This document shows, one piece after another, positions 12,303 through 24,364 of a stretch of DNA of 64,000 nt (position 1 is its first letter; each line of letters starts with the position of its first letter). Made by a program: the position numbers and the translations under genes. This DNA comes from Malania oleifera (lineage: Eukaryota > Streptophyta > Magnoliopsida > Santalales > Ximeniaceae), in NCBI RefSeq assembly GCF_029873635.1, contig NC_080417.1:27123682-27187681 (forward strand). The letters are read 5' to 3'. The notes beneath the pieces are model-generated. The model worked only from the letters and a program-made list of their open reading frames with translations. It had not been told where the DNA came from and ran no database searches.

Positions 12303-13369
12303 CTACTGGCCTCCTTGTGGTGCCTGGTAACCCCCTCGTGTAGGTCTAGGAGCAGGAGCAGTACCAATCTGTGTCGGACACTCCCTCATCATATGCCCTG
12401 ACTCCCCAAACCTGTAGCAGACACCTCGCCCAGCACGACACTCTCCAAGGTGCCTCTTTCCACAAGATGGACAAGCTGATGATGGCTGCACACCCTAGAA
12501 ACTGCGATTCCCTGTCTCTTGTCTCTAGTCTCTATAACGACCACCTCTATTCTATGCAGCACAGCCGACTCCCTACTGGGAACCGGAAGGTGCGAATCTC
12601 TTCTTCTGTCTCTGTTCCTCTGCCTCCATCCGCTCTCCAATCTCTGCTATAGTGGCTTTATCCACTAGCTTAGCAAAATCCTGCAACTTCAGAATCGATA
12701 CCTACTTATAAATTTCTCTCCTCAGGCCTCTTTCAAACTACCGTACCTTTTTCACTTCATCTGGAATGATGTACGGGGCGAAGCAAGATAGCTCGATGAA
12801 CCTCGCCGTGTACTGCTGTACTGACAGCTGTCCCTGCTTCAGATTCAGGAACTCCACAATCTTAGCCTCCCTGGACGAGGCTGAAAAATACCTGTCAAAC
12901 AATATTTCTTTAAATCGCTCCCACGTCATCTCTACAGGTACAGTCCTCTTCTGCTCTAATAATCTCACCACTGACGACTATCTCTTGGCCTCTCTAGTCA
13001 ATTTATATGTAGCAAATAGTACCCTCTGTTCTTCAGAACATTGCAGCACTGCAAATATTTTCTCCATCTCCTGCACCAAGTTTTCAACAACTGCAGGATC
13101 TGTCCCTCCTGAAAAGGCTGGAGGACTTATCTTTATGAATTTCTTAATACCGTGGCCTACAGACAGGCCACCTGTTCCTTCGAACTTCTGGCAATCTCTG
13201 CCATCACTTGCTGTGTTATGCTGCGTAAAACGGCATCTGAATCACTACCCGTAGTGCCTGAGGGTCCAGCACCCTCACTCCCACTGGCATGGGCACTATT
13301 GCCACCAAGGTCCATCCTGAAAAACCTGTAACTTAACTCAAAACCTCCTTTTCTATACATATCACTCAA
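12303..13369 (-). pseudogene. Gypsy gag (element H)
   Basis: The likely start is in the 13369 frame, with [20 protein letters not shown] inside it. The capsid domain at 12738-12971 reads TWERFKEILFDRYF and FLNLKQGQLSVQQY, the retrotransposon gag family (PF03732-like). The zinc-knuckle region (about 12400-12470) has CPSCGKRHLGEC and then CYRFGESGHMMREC, in which the second knuckle cysteine is replaced by phenylalanine. Stops and frameshifts interrupt the frame between 12972 and 13157 and between 12640 and 12738. Confidence 0.85.
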
Positions 13370-13849
13370 CTCATATAATATTTTTCTCCTAATTAATTCA
13401 TCTCTCTTGATCTCAATTCAAGGCTCAATCCTGCAACCTAGATACCCAACCTGACAATAGTTTACCATGACTTTCCTGAAATCGTCACCCTAAGGAAATC
13501 ACACAAACCACCACAGAAGTCCTGCATCTAAACTACAAAATCAGACCTCAAATTCCCTTATCCTATACTCTGGTATTATTATTGCTGCACTTTAGAGTCT
13601 ACAGAACCTAGTATCCTAGGCTCTGATACCAAATGTAGCAACCCTAAATTTCTTAATATGAAATGTCACATAGTAGATAAAATGGTTAACCCGAACCTGT
13701 GGGTAGCGGGGAAACCTATCATTCATAGCGGAAAACCTAGCAATAGTAAACATAAAATCTCAAACATCCAATCATAAAAGATAATACCAGCGTTTATTAT
13801 ATCATCAAAAATACTATTACTATATACAACCTCCAAAAAGTCAAAATAA

Positions 13850-16117
13850 TGTTGACCTGATTGGTCACGTTTTGTTTTGATAATGACAAATACTCTTGGT
13901 ACTAATGGTTGCACTGAGAACAGCATGCAGGTTCACCTTGTGCGCGCTTCAGGACTAAAAGACTTATCATGGTGGCGTGCGGTGTTCGTGCTAATGAATG
14001 AAGAATCTTGTGATGCATTTGTATTTATTATTTAGTTTCCTCATTTTGGGATGTAATTTTATTATGGACTGAACACTCATATGGCTTGTAATAATTTGCA
14101 TCATGCATGATAGGTAGGTATGCTCAAATCGACCTTAGTTGGACATTAGGTACCTACACGGACCATAGAAAGACCTTAGGGTTCGGTCGACCGACACCGG
14201 ACTTTTTCGGTGTCTTAAAATTAGACCCCAAGTGCCCCTAGGACACTCACACTTTCACAAATATTTTTTAGGCACTAAAATAGGGTTTGATTGTGTCAAG
14301 ACGGGACCAAAATGCACGCACGATGCACTTGCGATTGACCAGCCAAGCCAGTTCATTTTGGCTTGGTCGACCGAGACATCCTGAGTCAAAGTTTGACCAC
14401 CCGGTCGACCAGCAAAGGTAGTTCAAAAGGCTCTGGTCGACCGAAACTCCTTTGGGTCAAAGATTGACCACTCGGTCTACCGAAACTTGTAGTTAAAAAG
14501 GCCCTGGTCGACCAAAACCCTCCTGGGTCAACAATTGACCATCTGGTTGACCGAGAGCTTTTGTACTACAACTACCTGGTCGACCGAGGGTCCTCGGGAG
14601 CTGCCCCAACGGTCTGGTCGACCGAACCATTTAGTTCAAAATCTCTTGATCGACCGAACCGTGCTAATTTGAAAAATCGCCTATCTCGGTCAACCGACCA
14701 TTTAGTTCATTGTTCTCCTGGTCGACCGAACCTAGAAAAATTACCCTTGACACATATATATGGTCGACCGAGCCTTCAGTTCAAAATCCTCCTGGTCAAC
14801 TGAACCGTTTGTGTCCTGGTCGACCGAAACCTTTCTGGTCGACCGGACCTCTCGGGTTGCCCTGATTTTTACCACGGTTAAACATATTTTAAATAGGGTT
14901 AATTATTTTAAAATGATTTAAAACTTTCTTAATAATGCCCAATTGGTCCCCAACGGTCAAAAATACCTCCTTGCCTATATGTACCCATTCATTTATCATT
15001 ATTAGGGGGGATTAGCAAACTTGATTAGGGCAAAACTCTCTCAACTCTCAAAACCCTAGATTAGCCAAAAACTTCTTGCAAACACTCATATACTCTTCAA
15101 TCTTTATTTATCTAAGCATTGTGAGTATTTCTATAAGGCTATAGTGTGTAATCTCTCTAGCTAATACTCTCTTTTGGTATAAAGTTTGATTGATTTTATT
15201 TGAGAGTATAGCCTAAAGTTCTTCCACGGATTTCATATGATAAATCTTGTGTGGGAAGACTTTGAGGGTTGTGGTTCTTGCATTGTTGTTGCAAGATACT
15301 TAAACCTAGATTTTGTGTGTAAAAATCCTTTTGTGAAAAGCTAATCTTTCAAACAACTCCATTACGCTTTAGACATTGAAATATCGTATTGAGTTTGTTT
15401 GATCTATCTTGCTTAGCATTTTTGAAACCTTGATCTGATTTTGTGATATTCGAATATTGTGTTTCAAATCTTACTTAGATACACACTCTAGATCTTGATT
15501 GATTATCATACTTGATTGAGTGTTTAGCACACATTAGAGCACTGAGCATATCTACATATCATTAGTGCTTGCTTTATTGATTGAACTGTATTGGTGCACA
15601 CATCTGCTTTTCTAGAAGCATATTTCCGTGTACAAATTTTATACACATTTGTTGTATTTCTAGGCACGGGCCTGAAGAGGGAGACTAGCCCTAGAATAAT
15701 CCTGGATTGGCTTAGACCCAGTTAGGAAAGCTAGGTGCGTCGTCTTGTTAAGGCGTGTAGGTTGAGGTCAGCTCCGCTAATTGACCTGGTTAAGGTTGAG
15801 GTCAGCCCTGTGTTAATTTGACCTGGTTGTAAACGGTGCCGCTCCACCCTTAAGTGAGCTATTAGTGGAATCCTCTGGCTTGCGAGTTAGAGGCGAGGAC
15901 GTAGGCACTGTTGGCCGAACCTCGATAACATATCGTGCGTGTTCACTTACATTTCTGCAATTTACTTACTACACGTGTATGTTATATTGTGAATGATTAG
16001 GTTTACATTTGCATAAACAAACCCTAGGTTAAGTAATACTGTTTATCTGGTTTAACCTAAGTGATAAATTTTAAATATCCAATTCACCCCCCTCTTGGGA
16101 TTGCACCAAAGCTAACA
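13850..16117 (+). mobile_element. Solo SIRE-like Copia LTR nested in the H 5' LTR
   Basis: The 2,268 bp unit starts TGTTGACC and ends AAGCTAACA and interrupts H LTR sequence that is continuous in the other copy (CAAAATAACACTAG near 6647). The flanks share TAA or ATAA as a short target duplication. Near the 3' end is AATTCACCCCCCTCTTGGG, as in LTRs A and B. No PBS or gag is present, so it is a solo LTR formed by LTR-LTR recombination. A homologous solo LTR lies at 54640-56778. The GAGGACGTAGG..GCCGAACC block is at about 15893-15925. Confidence 0.9.
14183..14850 (+). promoter_or_regulatory. Cluster of CGGTCGACCG palindromes in the solo LTR
   Basis: About fifteen exact or near copies of GGTCGACCGA occur within roughly 670 bp, at irregular spacing and separated by unrelated sequence. 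The core CGGTCGACCG is a perfect 10 bp palindrome. A weak TATA-like CTATATGTA follows at about 14975. Role as an enhancer array is inferred. Confidence 0.6.
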
Positions 16118-16804
16118 TAACACTAGGATCAAATAACAAAAACTCTTGATCCTAGTTCAACGCTTACCCTTCTAGTAGGGAAGCTCCAATCACTCAACGG
16201 CGGCCCTAGCCCGCCGGTCTCTCTGGATTTCCTGAATATCATTTAATGTTCGGGGGTGAGACACTTCTCAGTAAGGGAAAATAAACTAAATATAGCTGTG
16301 TGCCAACATGAATATTTAATGCAATTATACATATACAGTACGTTTCATAAATCGGGCAAACATTCATCATATCATACAGAATAATCATACATTTCCATAT
16401 TTGCTAATAACTCATAACGTACATAAAACATCCGTTATAACTGTAATACTAAAAATATACCCAGGATGAATAGCTAGCTAGTGTCATGTATTACCCCCTA
16501 TGATGGGTTGTGCAGCCCGAAGGAGGGACCCGACAATGGCTGGCCAACCACTGCCAAATCAAATATGTCTGTAAATATGATGGACCCGCCACACCCTGGT
16601 TCGGATTGTCAGGTGGATGCCCACACTCTACTGAAAGCCACATCAACTATCCATCTCACATCCCCTAATGGGATGGTTAGCACTAATCTGACGTAGATAT
16701 CTGATCTACAATATAGCTACAGTACCGAGCTCCTGAACTGAACTAAACTAACATCCGGGTTCTGATAACATATAGTACATGGTAATATAACATCTTTCAT
16801 AATT

Positions 16805-16978
16805 TCATAAGTACAACCTCGTGCCAAAAACATAAATACGGCCTCGCGTCGATAACATAAATATGGCCTCGCGCCAATAACATAAATACGGCCTAGTGTC
16901 GATAACACAAATACGGCCTCATACCGATAACATAAATACGGTATCGTGCCGATAACATAAATACATGTCCTCACGCCA
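16805..16978. repeat. 25 bp minisatellite in the H 5' LTR
   Basis: This is a second array of the CGGCCTCGTGCCGATAACAT-type unit, about seven degenerate copies, matching 7340-7512 in the other LTR. Confidence 0.75.
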
Positions 16979-16988
16979 AAATCGTTTC

Positions 16989-17028
<40 letters not shown>

Positions 17029-18026
17029 TAAAAATAAATCATTTATCATATATTCGTCAAATTCATCACAACATAACTCATCTTTTCATAATACCTGAAA
17101 TCATGCTTTGTTCGTAAAATCCTTCATATCATAATACATTTCACGTAAAATAATATTCATGCCACACATGCGCTATTAAAAGTCATACTTCATATTCTAA
17201 AATCGTGATTTTCTGACATCTCATACATACATATACATCTTAACATCATAGCAGTATTTTCCTAAATCATACATTCCATTCATAATAAACAAATATAATA
17301 AATGCTTTTCTGAAAATAAATTTACACATAATCAATAAAAATTTGCATGAAAAATAACTGCTTTAGTTTATTCCCTTACCTGACTACTAAGAAAGCCCCT
17401 AAAATATCCTAGCTTGACCCCCGTAGGATTTCCTGCTCAATACCCTGAAACAAAAATTCTCAGTATTAAACCTTAGTATTTTCATGCGTACATCATTTCT
17501 TATAACTATCATAAAGTCTAATTTGACTTTAAAAGTCTTACCTAAACTCAGGGATGATTTCCAACTCACTTTCCCCAACGATCCGCTCTGGCAAACTCGC
17601 AGAGAACTTCGCCGGGAGCGTCGTGGTGACTTTGGATTGTCGATCCAGCATATATCTGGCTCAAAAATGATGTGAGAGAGAGAGAGAGCCGAAGAGGAGA
17701 GAGAGAGGAGTGAAGCTTGCTTAATAATGAAGATAAACTCAGATTTTTCATATTTATAGAGCAGAGGATTCGTCGACGAGCCACATCATTCGTCGACGAG
17801 TCATCGACAAACTTCAGTCTTCGTCAACGAAATTCAGTCGGCTCAAAACCCCCCTCTCGGTATTTTCTCGTTGACAAAACCCTGTGTTCATCGACAAAAT
17901 CCTTAAAGTCTTTGTCGACAAAACCTTGTGTTCGTTGACGAAGCTTTGCATTTTTCCTTCCGTTCCTTGTTCCAGTTTTCCTCCCTCTTTATTATCTAAA
18001 TTCCATTTTTTTTTTGGGTTGTCACA

Positions 18027-18360
18027 ATCAAGGTTTATGCAATACACATTGTTCATTCTATGTGCAGTGAATAATGTCTTATGATCCTTATAATTCTGAA
18101 TTATGCATTTGTCTTTCTTAAACATTATTTCAAATCCTTTTTCATTAAGTTGACTAATGCTTAATAGATTATACTTTAGACCATCAACTAACAAGACATC
18201 ATCTATAGTGAGTGAAGAGTCTTTAACTATTTTACCAATTCCGATGATCTTACCTTTTACATTGTCACCGAAGGTTACATATCCTCCATCCTTTTGAGTG
18301 AGAGAAGCGAACTTAGATTTATCTCTCGTCATATGCCTTGAACATCTGCTGTCCAAGTAC
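18027..18360 (-). pseudogene. Copia protease of element B
   Basis: The minus-strand frame reads WYLDSRCSRHMTRDKSKF; the retropepsin DSG is DSR here, as commonly seen in the DSGCSRHMTG-type Copia lineage with one change. GKIIGIGKIVK, LLVDGLKYNLLSISQL and NNVYCINLD follow. The Gypsy element H begins right after NLD at 18026, and the expected continuation is found at 6504. Confidence 0.8.
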
Positions 18361-19584
18361 CATTTATCTTTAGACGGAGTGGTCCTAAAGAAAACCTACA
18401 AGAAAGGATTTATGTTGTTACTTTTGGAACCCAAACTTTCTTAACTTTCTTTAAATCTTGTCTAGTTTTGGTGTTCATCTTCCATTCATATTTTAGTTTA
18501 ATGTACTTTTTCTTAAGTGGACAATTAAACATTGTGTGACCTTTATTTTTACACATGTAGCAAGTAGCATGCTCATAAATATTTGTTGATGAAGTACTTG
18601 CATAGTATTTAGATTTATTTACAAAATATCCCATAAACAAGTTTTTCTTTCTTTTGTTTGGTGTTCCATTGTAACCAATTCCTTCTTTATTGTTAGTCAT
18701 CCTTTGTTGTCCTACCATTTTTTTGAAGTTATCTTTTTCTTTTCTCAAATTTGGTATTTAAGATCAATTATTTCTTGCACTCTCTTGCTATCTTCATTCA
18801 TTTGAGACTTAACTAATTTATAAGACATGTTATCTACTTTCTTCTCAAGCTCTTCAAATCTTTAAGTCTTTTTCTTTTTCAACAAGTTTTAAGGATTCAA
18901 GCTTATTTCTAAGTGTTTTGCTTTGTTGTTTCAAGCTTATGTTCTTCTTTGAGACCTTAATGAACTTATTATGGAGAGAGAATAAATCAGCTTGAAGTTC
19001 TTTATAAGAAGGCATGCTTCACATGAATTACTACATGATTCATCACACGAATCTTCTGAGAGAGAGTAGTAAGAGTTTACCTCTTCGTTGTGTGCCATGA
19101 AGCACATGTTTGCTACTTCTTGATCGCTTGACTTGCTCTTCGATTCACTCAAACTTGTGTCATCCCAAGTTGCCTTTATTGCAGGCTTCTTTTTCCTCTT
19201 TTCCTTCTTGAGTTGTGGACAGTCCGGTTTGATGTATCCGGCCTTTTTATAGTGATAGCAAGTGGGAGGTTCATTTTTACTTTTGTATTCCCTTTTATTA
19301 CTTTCACCTTTTTTAGTTTTTGATCCGTTGATTTTCTAGTGAATTTCTTGTTTCTTTTGAAGAATTTTCCATGTATTTTCGTTAAAAAAGCTAAGTCTTC
19401 ATCTTCTAATTCACTAGATTCATTATCTTCTTCACTTGAATGTTCTTTCAAGGCTTTTAGAGCTATAGACTTCTTTTTTTTTTTTTTAGTGCTTCTTTCT
19501 TTCAAAATCATTTCATAGGTTAGAAGTGATCCTATGAGTTCATCTAATGAAGTTGTTTTGAGGCTTCTCCCTTTTGTTATGGCT
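18361..19584 (-). pseudogene. Copia gag C-terminal half of element B
   Basis: Three frames give SSEEDNESSELEDEDLAFL and a lysine-rich tract (19176-19511), SESKSSDQEVANMCFMAHNE (18937-19152), and YEHATCYMCKNKGHTMFNCP, a complete CX2CX4HX4C zinc knuckle (about 18560), ending KKVWVPK at 18420. The order matches the gag of element A. Frameshifts divide the segment. An earlier knuckle position near 19240 is degenerate. Confidence 0.75.
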
Positions 19585-19589
19585 GTGGC

Positions 19590-19917
19590 TGTGACGACTC
19601 AAAGAAATGGTATTTAAATAATAAAGAGGGAGAGAAATGGAAACAGTAACAGAAGGAGGCAATTGACTTCGTCGACGACATCGCACTTAGGAAAAATACC
19701 CAATAAATTTATCAGGGCCCCATCAATGAATACAAGGGATTCGTCAATGAGAAAATACTGAGAGGGGTTTTAGGCCATCTAAAATTCGTCGACGAGGAAG
19801 TAAGGTTCGTTGACGAAATTACTTAAGGACTTGTTGACTAGATGACGTGGCTCGTCAAGGAAGGTCATAGTATAAATAGTGTTTAACTCAAAGTTTCACG
19901 CAGAAATTTCAGCCGAA

Positions 19918-19966
<49 letters not shown>

Positions 19967-21592
19967 CGGCTCCCCCTCCATCTCTCTTCGATTTCGGTCC
20001 TATCATTCGCCGGATTGACAATCTGAGGCCACCACGACGCTCCTGGCGGAGTTCTCTTCAAGTCTACCGGAGCAAATCGTCGGTGAAACGAAGTTCGAAT
20101 TCATCCCAAATCCAAGGTAAGGTCATTTATTCGGAATTTGACTTTCCAACAGTTGTAGGAGATGCTGCAGACATATAAATAGTGACATTTTGTTCTGGGA
20201 TATATGATTTTCAGGGTGTGGAGTGTAGAACCTTACGGGTGTAGGACCCGTCTCAGTAGGGGGATTTTAGCAGAAATCAGGTAAGGGAAATATGCTATGT
20301 TAGGTAGTTTTAAAAGGATTTCCAGTATAAAATATATATTTTTATCAGGTTATTATTCACAGCATGACATTATATAGTTTATTAATTATGAATATTATGT
20401 ATTAAATTACTGTGTGGCTTGAGAATATCAATATAGTACACAAGCATGTTTTACAGTATTTTTAGGGTATGTTTTATAGAATATACAGCCAATGGATATG
20501 TTTTATAGTAATTACAGAATACCATGATTATATAGTTTTCAATACCATGATTATACAGTTTCCAGTACCATGACTTACAAATTATAGTTCAGTTTAAAAA
20601 TACAATTGATGTAGTTACAGTTCATTTCATTGTCATGGTTAATACAGTTATTTCAGAATCATGGTAAATCAGATAGTTGTATGTATAGAAATATATTATA
20701 TAGTATCAGACCCTATTGGACCATACAGTTACAGAGCACGGTATCGTCACTACATATATGTCATCTTAGAGTGCAACCACCTATTTAGATAATACGTGGT
20801 AGTAGGTTGATCGTGCCCAGACGTGGACAAGCTCCCCATCAGATATGGGTTGAGGAGTGGCCGATCTGACTGAGGGAGTATAATAATTTACCCTGATCGG
20901 CCAGCTAGGGTAGATCCTACCTACGGGCCGCACAACCCCAGTCATGAGGGGTTAAATCATGACACACAGTTATCCACAAGGAAGTTTTCAGTTATTATTA
21001 TATATATACAGATTTACCGAGACAGAAAATATACTTATCCATATTAAAAGTATTTTGAGTAGAAACCTAAAATGCAGATATGTTAAGCAACATGGAAATG
21101 GTGGTGGTTTCTATTACTTATACTGTATTTACGATTTCAGTTATACATGATTATATAGCAACAAATTTTCATAATATTGTAACTCATTTGTCACATACTA
21201 GTAATAGCATATTTCTTCTTACTGAGCGTTGGCTCATCCCATTACTTTAACATTTTTCAGGTGATTCAGGTAAGCGAGCAGAACAGGCTCGCAGATAGAG
21301 GGGCTTCAGTACTGTCCTGTCAGTAGATAATGAGTATGTTTTTGAAGTGTTTTTGTATAGCCCTAGCCAATTTAGGGTATTCTAGGGAAACAGTCATATT
21401 TGTATATTTTGAGAAACATTCTAGCACTCTGGTATTGTATATAATGATATATGGTTATGTTTATTTGATTTCCGCTTCTCGCTACTTAGGTTGATGGTTG
21501 GGTTTAATTCAGTTGGTATCAAGGCATTATAAATTTCATGGTATATATAAAAAAAAAAAAAAAAAAACCCAGTTAAATAGCAGGTCGTTATA
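19590..21592 (+). mobile_element. Solo Gypsy LTR with GTGGC target duplications
   Basis: The 2,003 bp unit begins TGTGACGACTC and ends GGTCGTTATA (imperfect inverted ends) and is flanked by GTGGC at 19585-19589 and 21593-21597. It interrupts the element B gag, which resumes in frame on each side. It carries GTCGACGA motifs (19666-19860), TATA box TATAAATAG (19871), a (CT)n tract (19921-19960), an A-run (about 21549-21567) and a GGCCGATCTGACTGAGGG region resembling the LTR of element H in the opposite orientation. It belongs to the same Tekay-like LTR group as H. Confidence 0.9.
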
Positions 21593-21597
21593 GTGGC

Positions 21598-21930
21598 TTT
21601 CAGATCCCAAATAGGTGGAACTACTCTTAGAATTTTGTGAATCATCTCATGGGTGGAATATGTTTTTCCTAAGGCGCTTAGTGAGTTTATGATATGTGTG
21701 AACCTAGTGTACATGCTTGTTATAGTTTCATTAGAATTCATCCTAAAAACTTCGTATTCACTAGTTAACATATCAATTCTTCTGTCCCTAACATCTACTG
21801 TGCCTTCATAGGTTACTTCTAATTTATCACAAATTTCTTTAGCTGTTTTACACGCCATTACTCTATTGAATTCATTTTCATCAAGTGCACAACATAGGGT
21901 GTTTATTGCACTTGAGTTAATTTGAAGCAT
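21598..21930 (-). pseudogene. Copia gag N-terminal half of element B
   Basis: Translation gives FNRVMACKTAKEICDKLEV, RRIDMLTSEYEVFRMN and MYTRFTHIINSLSALGKTYS, a UBN2-type Copia gag closely similar to that at 2455-2754. The reading frame runs into the inserted solo LTR at 21597. Upstream, 21931-22200 encodes the rest of the gag N-terminus with frameshifts, and a primer-binding site (GCTCTGATACCA in plus sense, 22204-22215) borders the LTR. Confidence 0.85.
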
Positions 21931-22217
21931 TTTTAATCTGCCTCGATTAGTTCTTTATCTTCTTTAGGTACTTCTTTTCCATCTACTAGTTTAGTGGGGT
22001 TCAGATTTCCATTTGTGACAACATTCCATGCCTTCCAGTTCACTGTTTGAAGGTAGATTCTTATTCACTGCTTCCAAAAGGTGTAATTGAGTCCACAAAA
22101 AAAGGGTGATCTAGTGGAGGATTGGCCCTCACCAAAGGGAGCTACTCCTATTTGTGCCATTTATGTCTTTATATAGCTACTTGTTAGGATTTTCTATAAC
22201 TGTGCTCTGATACCAAT

Positions 22218-24231
22218 TGAAACATAAGGTGTAGTCCCAACAGGGGGGTGAATTGGGTTATTAAAATTCCTTAGAGTTTTTTTATGAGTTCTTTCCTTTT
22301 TACAACTTTTTAAAGACTTCTTATATTCTTGTTGATTAGGCAGTCCACACAAGCACTTACTTTCTCTATTCAATCCGCAACCACAACATACACAACCAAT
22401 TGACTAACTATTGACAACAAACAAACATCATACAAGTAATTAATATTAGCTTTGCAATATTCAACAGCCCTGCATATGAATGTGCAAGTCCTATAGTTGG
22501 CCTTTGAACTGAAGATTAAAATAACATCCAATCACTTTTTCAAAATCAGAATTTAAATAAACCTTCAATTAATAGGTTTTGGGCTGTTAACCAATCAATG
22601 TACTTCCTTATGGTTTTTGCAAAAAATTGATTAACCAACGTACTCCCTTTCGGTTTCCGCAAGCCCAAGAACAAATTAGGCTTTGGTTTACTTAATTTCC
22701 AATATATGTTGTTTTTATGATTGAAAGAATTACGGCATCCACGCAGTATATATTTTTACTAAAATTTAAAAGAGAGTAAGGGAAAGAGAGGGACACTGTA
22801 GCTTTTACGAGGTTTGGCTTACCCCAGCCTACGTCCTCGCCTTAGGTCAACCACTTAAGGATTTCACTATACCTTGTTCCTTCCGGGTGGAACACAAACC
22901 TTTAAAATAACCAACTCTTTTTCAAGAAGAAAAACCTCTCCAAGCAACAACCTATGCTTGGTCCAACGATCCAACAATACCTTGAATCGTCAAAGATCTA
23001 GTAAAAAGGAATGGATATCTACGTACAAAAATAATCTCAAACACAGAGCAAGTTGCACAAGTTAAATATCAAATCGTACTTCAAAACTAAAATTAAATAG
23101 AAAATGTGAAGCTCAACGTTTAGAAGTCACCAAAGGTTCTTTCTTATCGATATAAGGATTTTAGATGCAAATCAAAACCAAAGCCCTTTTTAATCCAACA
23201 ATTTCGTGGAGTTTTCCCTCCAGCAAGAGTATGAGCAAGGATGAGCTTTAGGAGAGTTTTAGCATAGAAATCGTGTATTGTTTGAGTGTATTTTTTTTAT
23301 TAAGCAAGGAAGGTATTTATAGACTTTTTAAAGAAAAGTTTCCTCATTTAACATGGAGCATTTAGGTAACTTTTCAAAAGATATTAATTCATAGAATCAA
23401 TTTTGAAAATCTTCCCGTAAGTTTGAAATTCAAAAATCCTTCGCAGTGTCAGTCGGCTGACTCACTCGACTGGGTCATTTTTTGTACTAGTTACTCGAAT
23501 GGATAAGGGGCTGACACCATTCTATCTCTCAAAAAATAATTCTGATAAATAGTCAGTCGGCTGATTGAACCACGTTAAAAATGGTCAATCAGCTGGGTAC
23601 TGTCAGTCAGCTAGGCATTTTCATTTCATCGAGTCAGTCAACTAGACAGTTAACTTTGTTGAAGGTTTCCTGTCAGTTGGTTAACTGAACCATGTTTAAA
23701 ATTGGTCAGTTAACTAGGTACTATTAGTCGGCTGGGTACTTTTAGTTCATCGAGTCAGTCGACTGGGCAGTCCTCTCTTTTCAAATATTTTCTATTTTTG
23801 ATTTCTTTAAAATCTAGGTTATTTGAAAAACTTAATTATAACTTTTCAAAAATATTTTTAAGAGTTTTTTAAGTACTGGTGTCCAAGTCTTTGTATCTTA
23901 AAGAACTTCACATATCTAAATAGTACTGACTTGAAGTACTTACAAATATCCTTCTAAGCATGATCTCTTTAATCACTAAGTCTTGTAGCCTCTTGAGGTT
24001 CAGTCTTTACTTCAAGATCTATATGGTCTTTAAGCACTTCATTTGTCTTTCATTACTTCAATATTCTGAGAAGTTTTCACTTGATTATCTTTAATTTACA
24101 GCTTGCTTCCCTAATTAATCATGAGTGTCCTTTGGCTTTGTCCTAAAATAAAACTACTCTACAACACATGTTAAAACATCCTTCATTTTATTATCATCAA
24201 AATAAGATTGAAAAACTCAGTTAGGCCAACA
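22218..24231 (-). repeat. 5' LTR of Copia element B
   Basis: In minus sense it begins TGTTGGCCTAAC and ends TTATGTTTCA beside a primer-binding site. It is homologous to LTR A in inverted orientation. It contains GTCAGTCGGCTGACT-type motifs (23447-23775), a TATA box TATAAATACC in minus sense (about 23313-23323) and the shared block seen in plus sense as CCTACGTCCTCGCC (about 22830). Confidence 0.85.
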
Positions 24232-24364
24232 GTTTTCTTTTGTATTTCTCTTTTTGTGTTTTAATGCATTTTCCTTTTTATTCTTTTGTATTTTTATTGT
24301 CCAATCTTATTCTCCCGAAAAGAGAGACCTGACTTTGAAAAAAAAAAAAGGTAAAACTTAACTC

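Larger units (their letters stand above)
6505..18026 (-). mobile_element. Tekay/Del-like Gypsy (chromovirus) retrotransposon H
   Basis: Minus-strand order is 5' LTR (18026-13634), primer-binding site TTTGGTATCAGAGCC (about 13618-13633), gag, aspartic protease, reverse transcriptase, RNase H, integrase, chromodomain-like tail, polypurine tract GGAGGGGAGAA (about 8592-8602) and 3' LTR (8590-6505). The order PR-RT-RH-INT is diagnostic of Gypsy, and the WRNHAVEEASWE tail points to a chromovirus of the Tekay/Del lineage. All coding parts carry stops or frameshifts. It is inserted in the protease-integrase junction of element B. The 5' LTR is itself split by a solo LTR. Confidence 0.9.
13634..18026 (-). 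repeat. 5' LTR of Gypsy element H, split by a solo LTR
   Basis: In minus sense it begins TGTGACAACCC (18026) and ends GGGTTGCTACA (13634), forming imperfect terminal inverted repeats, and abuts the primer-binding site. Without the 13850-16117 insert it is about 2.1 kb and aligns with 6505-8590. It contains TTCGTCGACGAA-type motifs (17768-17945), a TATA box (17750-17759), a (TA)n tract (about 16996-17026) and a second copy of the 25 bp minisatellite. It begins within element B right after codons for NNVYCINLD. Confidence 0.9.
4370..24231 (-). mobile_element. SIRE/Maximus-like Copia element B, multiply interrupted
   Basis: Read on the minus strand, the element runs: 5' LTR (24231-22218), primer-binding site, gag (21930-21598 and 19584-18361), protease (18360-18027), integrase (6504-5780), and RNase H tail (4915-4370). 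It is split by the solo LTR 19590-21592, the Gypsy element 6505-18026 and the solo LTR 4916-5779. Reading across each insert restores the expected Copia domain order, which supports one element with later insertions. Most of the reverse transcriptase is missing, joined directly to the RNase H end, so B is non-autonomous. No 3' LTR was identified left of 4370. Confidence 0.75.

Noticed and set aside
11216..13254. Plus-strand open frames of up to 162 codons in the Gypsy pol/gag region
   Set aside because: They are antisense shadows of the clear minus-strand gag, protease and RT domains.
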